46,920 bases of DNA from a virus, in the IMG/VR virus record IMGVR_UViG_3300008267_000084, positions 1 to 46,920 of that record. One strand, given 5' to 3'. The position numbers and the translations under genes were made by a program. The notes under the pieces are model-generated. The model saw only the letters and a program-made list of their open reading frames with translations. It made no database searches and had not been told where the DNA came from. Shown here piece by piece: positions 40,472 through 46,920 of the stretch; the stretch's first letter is position 1; every line of letters starts with the position of its first letter.

Positions 40472-41377
40472 ATGCCATCATTCGAAGACCTTATAAAGCA
40501 AAAGAGTAAGCGACTTGAGGATATACCATTAGAACTACAAACACTTGCTGAAAAGCAACAAGGTAAGATTCTAAATGAGATTATCGCTAAACTCGATAAG
40601 CTAGAAAAGGTAAACGGGCAAATCAAAATAAGCTCTAAAAATCTACGGGCTATTGCTGATATATCGGACGACTTAAAATCTATTTTTGTAAATAAAGATT
40701 ACTTAAAAGCTGTTAGTGAGTTTGCAAAAGAATTTGACGTACAAGCGGGTGTTAATGATAATTTAATTAAGAAAGGATTCGGAGCGGTTGAAACACCATT
40801 AGCATCTAAAAGTTATTTGGATATAGCTAAACGTAACGCTGTTGATGCTTTAGCTGGTGAGCCTTATGTAAACATTTCAGTAAAGCCGATTCAGTCAATA
40901 CTTGAGAATGCAGTAGTAAACGGGGCGAATATAAACGACACAATTGATTCATTAAGACTATTTATTGAGGGGGACGAGGGGACTGCAAGTCAAATATTAA
41001 AGTACACAAAGCAAATAACAAACGATTCGTTTGCGATTGCTGATAGAAGTTATACGTCTATTGTTTCGGAGGAATTAGATAACGATTGGTTTTACTTTAG
41101 TGGAACGGTTGTAAAGAATACAAGATGTTTTTGTGAGCAAAGGGTAGGTAATTATTACCACTATAAAGAAATCGAATCTTGGGGCAGAGGGGAAAACTTA
41201 GGAACTTGTGATACGGGCGATGGAACTTGGGGTGGAGAGATAGATGGAACGAACGAAAGTACAATCTATTCTTACTTAGGTGGATATAATTGTTTGCATT
41301 CATTAATTCCTGTTTCAGAGGCTATCGTTCCTGATTCTGATTTAGAAAGAGCAAGAAGTTTAGGTTATATCGAATAA
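40472..41377 (+). CDS. Minor head / head morphogenesis protein (SPP1 gp7-like)
   Basis: A 301-residue helical protein ending in the SPP1 gp7/Mu gpF pattern: YFSGTVVKNTRCFCEQRVGNYY in two parts, and GGYNCLHSLIPV. These proteins sit inside the portal-capsid region and affect DNA delivery. It follows the portal by 3 bases. Confidence 0.8.
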   Translation: MPSFEDLIKQKSKRLEDIPLELQTLAEKQQGKILNEIIAKLDKLEKVNGQIKISSKNLRAIADISDDLKSIFVNKDYLKAVSEFAKEFDVQAGVNDNLIKKGFGAVETPLASKSYLDIAKRNAVDALAGEPYVNISVKPIQSILENAVVNGANINDTIDSLRLFIEGDEGTASQILKYTKQITNDSFAIADRSYTSIVSEELDNDWFYFSGTVVKNTRCFCEQRVGNYYHYKEIESWGRGENLGTCDTGDGTWGGEIDGTNESTIYSYLGGYNCLHSLIPVSEAIVPDSDLERARSLGYIE

Positions 41378-41383
41378 TATTAT

Positions 41384-41391
41384 TATGTTTG
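41384..41391 (+). promoter_or_regulatory. -7 element TATGTTTG next to a start codon
   Basis: TATGTTTG at 41384-41391 is 4 bases before the ATG at 41396. No clear TTTG or 16-base late motif lies at -33, so it may be a weak or activator-dependent promoter. Confidence 0.4.
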
Positions 41392-41395
41392 CAAT

Positions 41396-41764
41396 ATGAA
41401 AAAACTATGGATTTGGTTTAAGAGTTTATTCTCTTTTAAGTTCGTTCATCCAGTAATTGACGAGCCGCTACAAACAGCTATAACAGACAAGTTAGATGCT
41501 AGACGTAAAGAACAAGAAGCCCAAACGGATAAGTATAATGAGATATTAAGTAGTTATTTGCGTACCTACTTTTCTACTCCATACGCTAATAATGAAGAAA
41601 TGTCAATAGCGTTCGACTTAACTAATCAAAAGTGGAAACAACTATGTAAAGATGTTAATAGAACCAATAGGCTAATTAACATTAAGAAAGAGGCTTTTCA
41701 AAACAGAGTAAAAATGACAATCGAACAATTAAAACAAAACAAACAAAATGAACTACAAAACTAA
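41396..41764 (+). CDS. Hypothetical protein of the head block
   Basis: A 122-residue basic helical protein with an aromatic N-terminus (MKKLWIWFKSLFSFKF) that could lie on the membrane, and a coiled-coil end. It overlaps the next gene by 17 bases. A head-assembly helper is possible by position only. Confidence 0.6.
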   Translation: MKKLWIWFKSLFSFKFVHPVIDEPLQTAITDKLDARRKEQEAQTDKYNEILSSYLRTYFSTPYANNEEMSIAFDLTNQKWKQLCKDVNRTNRLINIKKEAFQNRVKMTIEQLKQNKQNELQN

Positions 41765-42017
41765 CGCAGATGGAGATGTAATGGTAAGGGATTCAAAAGG
41801 AAACCCTAAATACATTTCTAAAAAACTAGCAATGGATTCACAACTAATGAAGGCTATGCACTTCGAAGTTGTTGAAGCACCCGTATCTTTTGAAGTAGAA
41901 TTAGAGCAAGGACAAATGGATTCTGAAAGATTAGAAGTCGTTGCTCCTATTGAAGAAATTAAAACAGAAGTAGCTGAAAGCGTTCCAGCTAAACCGAACG
42001 CTAAAAAAACCAAATAA
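41748..42017 (+). CDS. Hypothetical acidic protein of the head block
   Basis: An 89-residue protein with a compact N-terminus (GDVMVRDSKGNPKYISKKLAM) and a Glu/Val-rich, then Lys-rich end (AKPNAKKTK). It starts inside the preceding gene and ends 3 bases before the scaffold candidate. Function unknown. Confidence 0.6.
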   Translation: MNYKTNADGDVMVRDSKGNPKYISKKLAMDSQLMKAMHFEVVEAPVSFEVELEQGQMDSERLEVVAPIEEIKTEVAESVPAKPNAKKTK

Positions 42018-42020
42018 ACT

Positions 42021-42848
42021 ATGGCAGTAGAAGCAAAAGAAGTCTTTGAATACTTAGGTATCAAAGCAGACGACATTAAAGACTTAGACACGTTCAAAGC
42101 AACGTTCGAAAAAGACTTTATTAAACAATCAAACATTACAGAAGAACACGAATCAGTAAAAAAGATTCTTGGTAAAACTTTTGGAACTCTCGAAAATGAG
42201 ATTAAGAAAGTGGCTAAAAACTTTGAGTTAGAAGTAGATTTTAATTCAGAAGATTTGAAAGGCAAAAAAGTAACGGACAAATTAAACTTTGTTGTTAGCG
42301 AGTATGCTAAAAAACAAAAATCTGTTATTGACGAACTAACTGAAAAAGCAGGGAAAGGCAATGACGAGAAAGTAAAAGAGTTAGAAGAAAAGTACACAAA
42401 GGCAATTGGTAAAGCAAAAGATTATGAGAGCCTTTTAAAAGCTACTACTAGCGACTTTGAAACATTCAAACAAAGTGCTGAGAGTGAAAAGAAAGCTGTT
42501 AAATTAGACTTCTTTAAAACTCAAGAGTTAAGCAAAGTAAAATTTAAGGCTGATATTAATGAGTTTGAAAAAGAAGGTTACTTATCTAAAATCGAAAAGA
42601 ATTACAAGTTTGATTTAGATGAAACTGGTAAAGCGATTATCTTGGATAAAGAAGGTAAGCGTATTCCAAACCCTAAAGTAAACGGAGCGTTTATGGATAT
42701 TGCTGATGTGTTACAAGAGGAAGCTGTTAAAGGTAAGTTGTATCAGTTAAATGCTGATGCAGGGAAAAGAGTAGTAACAACTACTACAACCGCATCTACT
42801 ACAACACCACCAGCGAAAGCTGTACGAGTAAGAGCAACACCTTTATAA
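42021..42848 (+). CDS. Scaffolding protein candidate
   Basis: A 275-residue, Lys/Glu-rich, highly helical protein with long coiled-coil runs (DELTEKAGKGNDEKVKELEEK...). A Thr-rich hinge (TTTTTASTTTPP) separates a basic tail (VRVRATPL). Composition, size and place directly before the capsid gene match phage scaffolds, whose C-terminal basic part binds the capsid protein. A strong terminator follows. Confidence 0.75.
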   Translation: MAVEAKEVFEYLGIKADDIKDLDTFKATFEKDFIKQSNITEEHESVKKILGKTFGTLENEIKKVAKNFELEVDFNSEDLKGKKVTDKLNFVVSEYAKKQKSVIDELTEKAGKGNDEKVKELEEKYTKAIGKAKDYESLLKATTSDFETFKQSAESEKKAVKLDFFKTQELSKVKFKADINEFEKEGYLSKIEKNYKFDLDETGKAIILDKEGKRIPNPKVNGAFMDIADVLQEEAVKGKLYQLNADAGKRVVTTTTTASTTTPPAKAVRVRATPL

Positions 42849-42868
42849 TTTTTACCACTCCTAGACTA

Positions 42869-42900
42869 AGCCCTACCTATTAATTTAGGTGGGGCTTTCT
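42869..42900 (+). terminator. Intrinsic terminator before the capsid gene
   Basis: AGCCCTACCTA (42869-42879) pairs with TAGGTGGGGCT (42886-42896) over 11 positions with one G-U. TTCTTTTT follows. It ends the portal-scaffold transcript so that the capsid gene has its own. Confidence 0.85.
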
Positions 42901-42901
42901 T

Positions 42902-42943
42902 TTTAATAAAATGCAAAAATAGTTTTTTTAATACTTAAATTTA
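42902..42943 (+). promoter_or_regulatory. Late-type promoter, copy 3, for the capsid gene
   Basis: TTTAATAAAATGCAAA (42902-42917) is 18 bases from TAAATTTA (42936-42943), an A for G variant of the -7 box. It would start a leader of about 110 bases before the capsid ATG at 43061. Confidence 0.7.
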
Positions 42944-42948
42944 CACCA

Positions 42949-43060
42949 ACAACGCAATTGTTACTATTACCCGTAGGCTGTATCCTTTCAACTACAAACG
43001 TAGGCGACCATCCTTTTCTGGTTTAAATAAAATTAATAATCTTAAACCTTATATAAAAAA
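42949..43060 (+). promoter_or_regulatory. Long untranslated leader of the capsid gene with imperfect repeats
   Basis: Two copies of CGTAGGC-N3/4-ATCCTTT (42972-42988 and 42999-43016) form an imperfect tandem repeat. ACCA/TGGT can pair in the second copy. The leader ends AT-rich with A6 before ATG. No reading frame is seen, so it is likely an expression-controlling 5' region. Confidence 0.55.
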
Positions 43061-44107
43061 ATGAGTTATTTAACTTCGAATTATGTCGATTGTGAAATTT
43101 TGCAAGAGATGTTATACACGCAATTTGAAACGTGTCCGACTCCACAAGAGTCAATGCCTGCGCTAGAGGCTATCCTAGCAACACAAAAAGCAATGGGAAT
43201 CGCTCAATCCGTTGCAGGAGATAATGGTAAAGTAAAAAACATTCGTGTTGTTTACGACCAACGTCTTTTAGAATCAGAGGTTACTTCTTCTAGTGGTGCA
43301 AGAACTTGTACTTCTACAACTGAAACTTTTGATAAATCACAAATCTATGACATCGACCCTAATGTATGGTTGAAAGCTGAAGAAAGTTTTACTACAGCTT
43401 CTTTAGCAACTGTTTGTACTAATGACGTACAATCAATGATTGCTAATAAGATTGGTAAAGTAGTAGATGCTTTAGAGCGTAAAATTGCAACACAGACAGC
43501 TAACCAATTGGCATTGTTATTTGGCAACTGGTCTTCTAATGTTGCAGAGGTAAATGGTTCTGACGAATTAGTTGTATCAACAATGATTTCTGAGGCTGCT
43601 AAAACAATCGATTACACTGCATCAGCAGATATTGATTTGGCTTTACAGCAAACAGGATACTGTGGTACTCCAATCTTCGTAGGTGGAACTAAACTTTACA
43701 AGTATGGTAAGTACTTAGATTCAGGGTGTTGCTCTGATACTGGTGTTGATATTATGGACATCGGGAATAAGTTTGGTAAGGCATATATGTACGATAAGCG
43801 TTTGGCTACTGCTTTAGGTTCTGAATCTAAGTCTATTGTATTCCAAGCTGGTTCATTAGCATTGATTACTTACAACGAAGCACCACAAGTTCCAAATTTA
43901 GGAGCTAACTATGCTAAGTTTAGAGTAAACAGCCCTCGTACTGGTATTCCTATTGACATTGTATTAAATGACTCTTGCGGAACTATTTCTGTAATTGGTT
44001 ATGCTAATACTAAATTGGTTGGATTGCCAACGGATATGTACAAAATCGGAGATGAGTATCAAGGTGTTGTTTATGTAAACAAAATCTTGGTTACGAACGC
44101 TGCTTAG
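43061..44107 (+). CDS. Major capsid protein
   Basis: A 348-residue protein with the plan of phage major capsid proteins: a helical start with GIAQSVAGDNGK, a mid helix (MIANKIGKVVDALERKIATQTA) and beta-rich C-terminus with VNSPRTGIPIDIVLND. Own promoter, own terminator and a long leader support very high expression. It has many Cys residues (CC at the GCCSDTG site). It follows the scaffold candidate. Confidence 0.85.
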   Translation: MSYLTSNYVDCEILQEMLYTQFETCPTPQESMPALEAILATQKAMGIAQSVAGDNGKVKNIRVVYDQRLLESEVTSSSGARTCTSTTETFDKSQIYDIDPNVWLKAEESFTTASLATVCTNDVQSMIANKIGKVVDALERKIATQTANQLALLFGNWSSNVAEVNGSDELVVSTMISEAAKTIDYTASADIDLALQQTGYCGTPIFVGGTKLYKYGKYLDSGCCSDTGVDIMDIGNKFGKAYMYDKRLATALGSESKSIVFQAGSLALITYNEAPQVPNLGANYAKFRVNSPRTGIPIDIVLNDSCGTISVIGYANTKLVGLPTDMYKIGDEYQGVVYVNKILVTNAA

Positions 44108-44115
44108 TACTAATT

Positions 44116-44146
44116 AAGAGGGGTAGTTTCATAGTCTACCCCTCTT
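44116..44146 (+). terminator. Intrinsic terminator after the capsid gene
   Basis: AAGAGGGGTAG (44116-44126) pairs with CTACCCCTCTT (44136-44146) over 11 bp with a 9-base loop. TTTAATTTAATTT-type sequence follows. Genes further right need read-through or another promoter, and none is obvious. Confidence 0.85.
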
Positions 44147-44162
44147 TAATTTAATTTATCCA

Positions 44163-45173
44163 ATGGCTACTTGTTTTGATGATATTATAGGAATTAAAAG
44201 TAAATGCACCACATCAACAGGGTCTAGCGTTTTCTTTATTGAGGATATAGGTGTTACTGCTGATTATGCAGGACAATTTATCAACGCAGAATACTCTAGT
44301 GGTATTGAGTTTATAGAAGATAAGATTCGTTTATCTACTGACTTAGTACGCAAAACTATTCAAAATCATTTTTCGGAACATATTATTTCTAAGTCGGTTA
44401 TCGACTCTCAATTACTTGGACACTACCAAGATTCTCTTTCATTAAAGAGTGGCATTGCTTCTACATTAGGGGGTATTAGTTTAACTCTCACAAATTACCA
44501 ATCATATTTTAATGTGTTTGTAAATGCTATTTCTATACAGATTAGCACTACCCAAACCATTCCTGTATTTGTTTATGACTTAGTTTCAGGCACTTTATTA
44601 GACACGATTAATATTGATGCAGTAGCAAATACAATAGTAACTAAAACGATTAATAAAACATATTCAAGCCCTAAACGTAAATTAGATTTAATCTTTGTTT
44701 ACGATACTGAAGGGATTTCATCAAACACAACTTCGTTAAGATACGATGGCTGTGCTTCTTGTGTTGGGTATGTTTACAACAATTATTATATATCATCCGC
44801 TCCTATTTACTTACTAGAATCGGATGCAAAGATTAGAAGTTCATTAACTACTACTACTCATACTTTTGGGCTTAGTGTTAATTATTCCGTACAATGTTCG
44901 GTAGATAATTGGCTATGTGAATTAGCTAATTTAATGGCTATGCCTATCCTTTATAAAACAGGGATGGAGATAATGACGTATGCCTTGTATTACTCTAATC
45001 GCCAAACTTCAGGGATAAATATTCACGCAGAACGAAATCAAAAAGCATTAGACTTCTTTACTCAAAGTTATAACGAGGCTTTAGAAGCTACGATTAAAAA
45101 GATAAATATTCCTAAAGGAGATATTTGTTTTAAGTGTAACGACTATATTAAGACTGCTATAATTTTACCATAA
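44163..45173 (+). CDS. Head-tail connector or virion structural protein
   Basis: A 336-residue protein with Cys-rich start (MATCFDDIIGIKSKC), an extended beta middle, and a Cys-containing C-terminus (GDICFKCNDYIK). It lies directly after the capsid gene, where adaptor and neck proteins are coded, and is TAATG-coupled to the next gene. No family recognised. Confidence 0.6.
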   Translation: MATCFDDIIGIKSKCTTSTGSSVFFIEDIGVTADYAGQFINAEYSSGIEFIEDKIRLSTDLVRKTIQNHFSEHIISKSVIDSQLLGHYQDSLSLKSGIASTLGGISLTLTNYQSYFNVFVNAISIQISTTQTIPVFVYDLVSGTLLDTINIDAVANTIVTKTINKTYSSPKRKLDLIFVYDTEGISSNTTSLRYDGCASCVGYVYNNYYISSAPIYLLESDAKIRSSLTTTTHTFGLSVNYSVQCSVDNWLCELANLMAMPILYKTGMEIMTYALYYSNRQTSGINIHAERNQKALDFFTQSYNEALEATIKKINIPKGDICFKCNDYIKTAIILP

Positions 45174-45730
45174 TGTCTACCGATGATTTCATAAAAAAAA
45201 TGAATCAAAAGGTCGCACAAATTGAAAAGGTTAATAAGCCTTTAGAATTGGCGGTTAAGTCTATTATGTCATTGCAAAGTAAAAGGATTTTCTTAGATGG
45301 TAAGAATAGTGAAGAATCAATTATTGGACAATATAAAGGTAAAGACATTTATGTTAACCCAACAAAACCAAACAAATGGAGCTTTGCTACGAAAGGCAAA
45401 AAAGGTGAATCTGTATTTAAGAATGGTAGGCCTCATAAAACAGGATACTTCGGTACTTACTTAGGATTTAAAACAGCAGTAGGTAGAAATAGAAGATTAA
45501 AGACTGTTGACTTATTCTTAACGGGTCAGTTGCATAGAAAGTGGGCAAATAGTGAGGTTATCGGCAAGGCTGAAGCAATAAAGATTAACCAACACAATTA
45601 TATCACAACCTTAGACGATGATAACGCTAAGAAGATTGAAAGATATGGTAAAGTTTTTAATCTAAGCATAAAGGAAAAAGGTAAGTTTTTATCAATCATT
45701 CAATTTGAATTAGCAAAGGCTTTAAGATAA
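45173..45730 (+). CDS. HK97 gp10-like or head-closure protein candidate
   Basis: A 185-residue basic protein with VDLFLTGQLHRKW in the middle, a phrase typical of phage virion morphogenesis/gp10-type proteins, and a helical N-terminus (SIMSLQSKRIF). It is joined to both neighbours by TAATG. Its role is likely at the neck; this is by pattern and position. Confidence 0.6.
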   Translation: MSTDDFIKKMNQKVAQIEKVNKPLELAVKSIMSLQSKRIFLDGKNSEESIIGQYKGKDIYVNPTKPNKWSFATKGKKGESVFKNGRPHKTGYFGTYLGFKTAVGRNRRLKTVDLFLTGQLHRKWANSEVIGKAEAIKINQHNYITTLDDDNAKKIERYGKVFNLSIKEKGKFLSIIQFELAKALR

Positions 45731-46239
45731 TGGCAATAAAAATAACGACATTAGCTTTATTTGCCTCAACAAATCCAACATTAGCAAGTGGTGATTATGG
45801 GATAGAGTCCGACACTGGACACCATAAATACGGGGACGGGGTAACAGCTTGGAACGATTTAGTTTACTATGGGATTACTAGTGATTTTATACGTCAATTA
45901 GTAAACGAAATAAACACTACTGCTCCAGCAAACGGAACTAAAGTATCTGCTAAGAGTGCAGACTACTCAATGGTTTATACCGATGGAACTATCCTAGTAA
46001 CAACGGGTGCTTCTAATGTTACAATAACACTACCTAGTATTCAAACCACAGCTTATACGTTTAATGGGGCTACGTATTACAGAATCTATAATATAAAAAA
46101 AGTTGATAGCGGAGCGGGTAAAGTTATCGTAACTCCTGCAAGTGGAACAATAGATGGTGAAACGAATATAGAATTAATAAGTAAAAACGATGCTATACCA
46201 GCTCAAGCTGATGGCTCTAATTGGTTTATAATTTCATAA
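45730..46239 (+). CDS. Virion protein with fibre-type N-terminus
   Basis: A 169-residue protein whose start, FASTNPTLASGDYGIESDTGHHKYGDG in two parts, then TAWNDLVYYG, is the widespread N-terminal module of phage fibre and head-fibre proteins. The C-terminal half is a small beta domain (YYRIYNIKKVDSGAGKVIV). It may decorate the head or neck. Confidence 0.7.
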   Translation: MAIKITTLALFASTNPTLASGDYGIESDTGHHKYGDGVTAWNDLVYYGITSDFIRQLVNEINTTAPANGTKVSAKSADYSMVYTDGTILVTTGASNVTITLPSIQTTAYTFNGATYYRIYNIKKVDSGAGKVIVTPASGTIDGETNIELISKNDAIPAQADGSNWFIIS

Positions 46240-46240
46240 G

Positions 46241-46920
46241 ATGGCATACATAGGAACAAAAGACTTCGGACTAGAAGTACAGCGTGGACGGGTTAATGGA
46301 GTAACCTTTAATAATAAGTTCGGAAGGAATGCAGCAACCGCCACAGGCGATGCTATTTGGGCATCATCCACAGCCTACAATGAACCAGCAACGTGTGAAC
46401 TTTGTAATGTTGTTAGTAGTGATGTTAATGATACGGCAGCGGGAACAGGAGCAAGGACTATATCTATAACAGGGATAAATGAGCTTTACAATATTGTTAC
46501 AGAAACATTAACACTAAATGGTACTACCCCTGTGTCAACAGTTAACAAGTATTGTAATATACATAGAGCTTATGTCTTAACAGCAGGGAGTGGGGGAACG
46601 GCAGCAGGTAATATAACAATAACATCTACAGCAGCAGGAACGCCAGCGATTGCATACATAGCATTAGGATATAATCAAACACAATCGACTGTTTATATGG
46701 TTCCAACTGGTTATACAGCTTATGTTAATCTTCCTAATGTGTCTGGACAAAACACAACAGCCAATTCTTTATGTGATATAGGATGTTTTAAAAAAGAGTT
46801 CGGTGGAGTTTATAGGGTTCAAATGGATTTCCATTTAACTGGTGGGACTACTGCGTATATGCCTAAAGTATTTGGAGCACCTTTAAAATTTGAGGCAAAG
46901 AGTATTATTTTATTTAAGTG
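46241..46920 (+). CDS. N-terminal part of virion structural protein split by the window ends
   Basis: The frame starts at ATG 46241, one base after the previous stop codon ends at 46239, and is open to the last base. With the continuation at 2-184 it codes for 249 residues. See the left-end entry for the joined protein. GTGARTISITGINELYNI and TLNGTTPVSTVNKY are typical of decoration-like proteins of environmental phages. Confidence 0.8.
   Translation, partial: MAYIGTKDFGLEVQRGRVNGVTFNNKFGRNAATATGDAIWASSTAYNEPATCELCNVVSSDVNDTAAGTGARTISITGINELYNIVTETLTLNGTTPVSTVNKYCNIHRAYVLTAGSGGTAAGNITITSTAAGTPAIAYIALGYNQTQSTVYMVPTGYTAYVNLPNVSGQNTTANSLCDIGCFKKEFGGVYRVQMDFHLTGGTTAYMPKVFGAPLKFEAKSIILFK
46807..46920. 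repeat. Right copy of 114-base terminal direct repeat
   Basis: Identical to bases 1-114. Collapsing one copy gives a circular map of 46,806 bases with no frame break. Confidence 0.95.

Noticed and set aside
1-46920. CRISPR array, integrase/att site, insertion sequence
   Set aside because: No spaced repeats, no tyrosine or serine recombinase motif, and no transposase frame were seen on either strand.

Overview
This window looks like a complete genome of a tailed phage (siphovirus type) that infects a Bacteroidota bacterium, probably of the Flavobacteriia. The first 114 bases recur exactly as the last 114, and one reading frame runs off the right end and continues at the left end. The sequence therefore closes into a circle of about 46,806 unique bases. 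The host assignment rests on AT-rich DNA, promoters of the Bacteroidota form TTTG-N17-22-TAnnTTTG, start codons with A-rich leaders instead of Shine-Dalgarno sites, and many start/stop overlaps (ATGA, TAATG). I see no integrase, tRNA, CRISPR array or insertion sequence, so a strictly lytic life is the simplest reading.

Layout. (1) 46241 through the junction to 2898, plus strand: head/tail structural proteins, a tail-terminator candidate and an SGNH-esterase fibre. (2) 2895-4411, plus: lysis genes (holin candidates, an M15 peptidase endolysin, a spanin-like pair). (3) 4448-6497, plus, with its own promoter: a conserved small protein, a metallophosphoesterase, an SPFH/band-7 protein and a 51-residue ORF. 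(4) 18852 down to 6537, minus: the early/replication region. It holds many small proteins, a ribbon-helix-helix protein, an ERF annealing protein plus YqaJ exonuclease plus NinG recombination set, a ParB-like plus PAPS-reductase-like pair (IbrB/IbrA type), a replication-initiation-like protein with a DnaB-type helicase, and a compact cytosine-C5 DNA methyltransferase. (5) 18853-19018: a divergent control region with two strong promoters. (6) 19019-30317, plus: a lipoprotein, a DnaA-domain-IV-like protein, both terminase subunits, tail chaperone candidates, tape measure, baseplate proteins and a probable tail-tube protein. (7) 30404-37414, plus, bounded by terminators: a 7-kb glycan cassette of glycosyltransferases, sugar methyltransferases and a WcbI-like protein, interleaved with tiny membrane proteins. 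(8) 38456-37444, minus: a two-gene cassette holding a second SPFH protein. (9) 38520-46239, plus: portal, minor head protein, scaffold candidate, major capsid and connector proteins.

The most notable regulatory signal is a 16-base motif (TTTAATAAAATGCAAA) found three times. In each case it lies exactly 18 bases before a TAnnTTT(G/A) element, in front of tail, portal and capsid genes: a candidate phage late promoter. Several promoters put their -7 element only 3-6 bases before the start codon, which predicts leaderless mRNAs. The ParB/PAPS-reductase pair has its own promoter followed by a terminator-like leader hairpin (a candidate attenuator or riboswitch), and the leader upstream of the 8892 gene holds a possible kissing-loop terminator. 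All functions are read from sequence motifs by eye; no database search was run.
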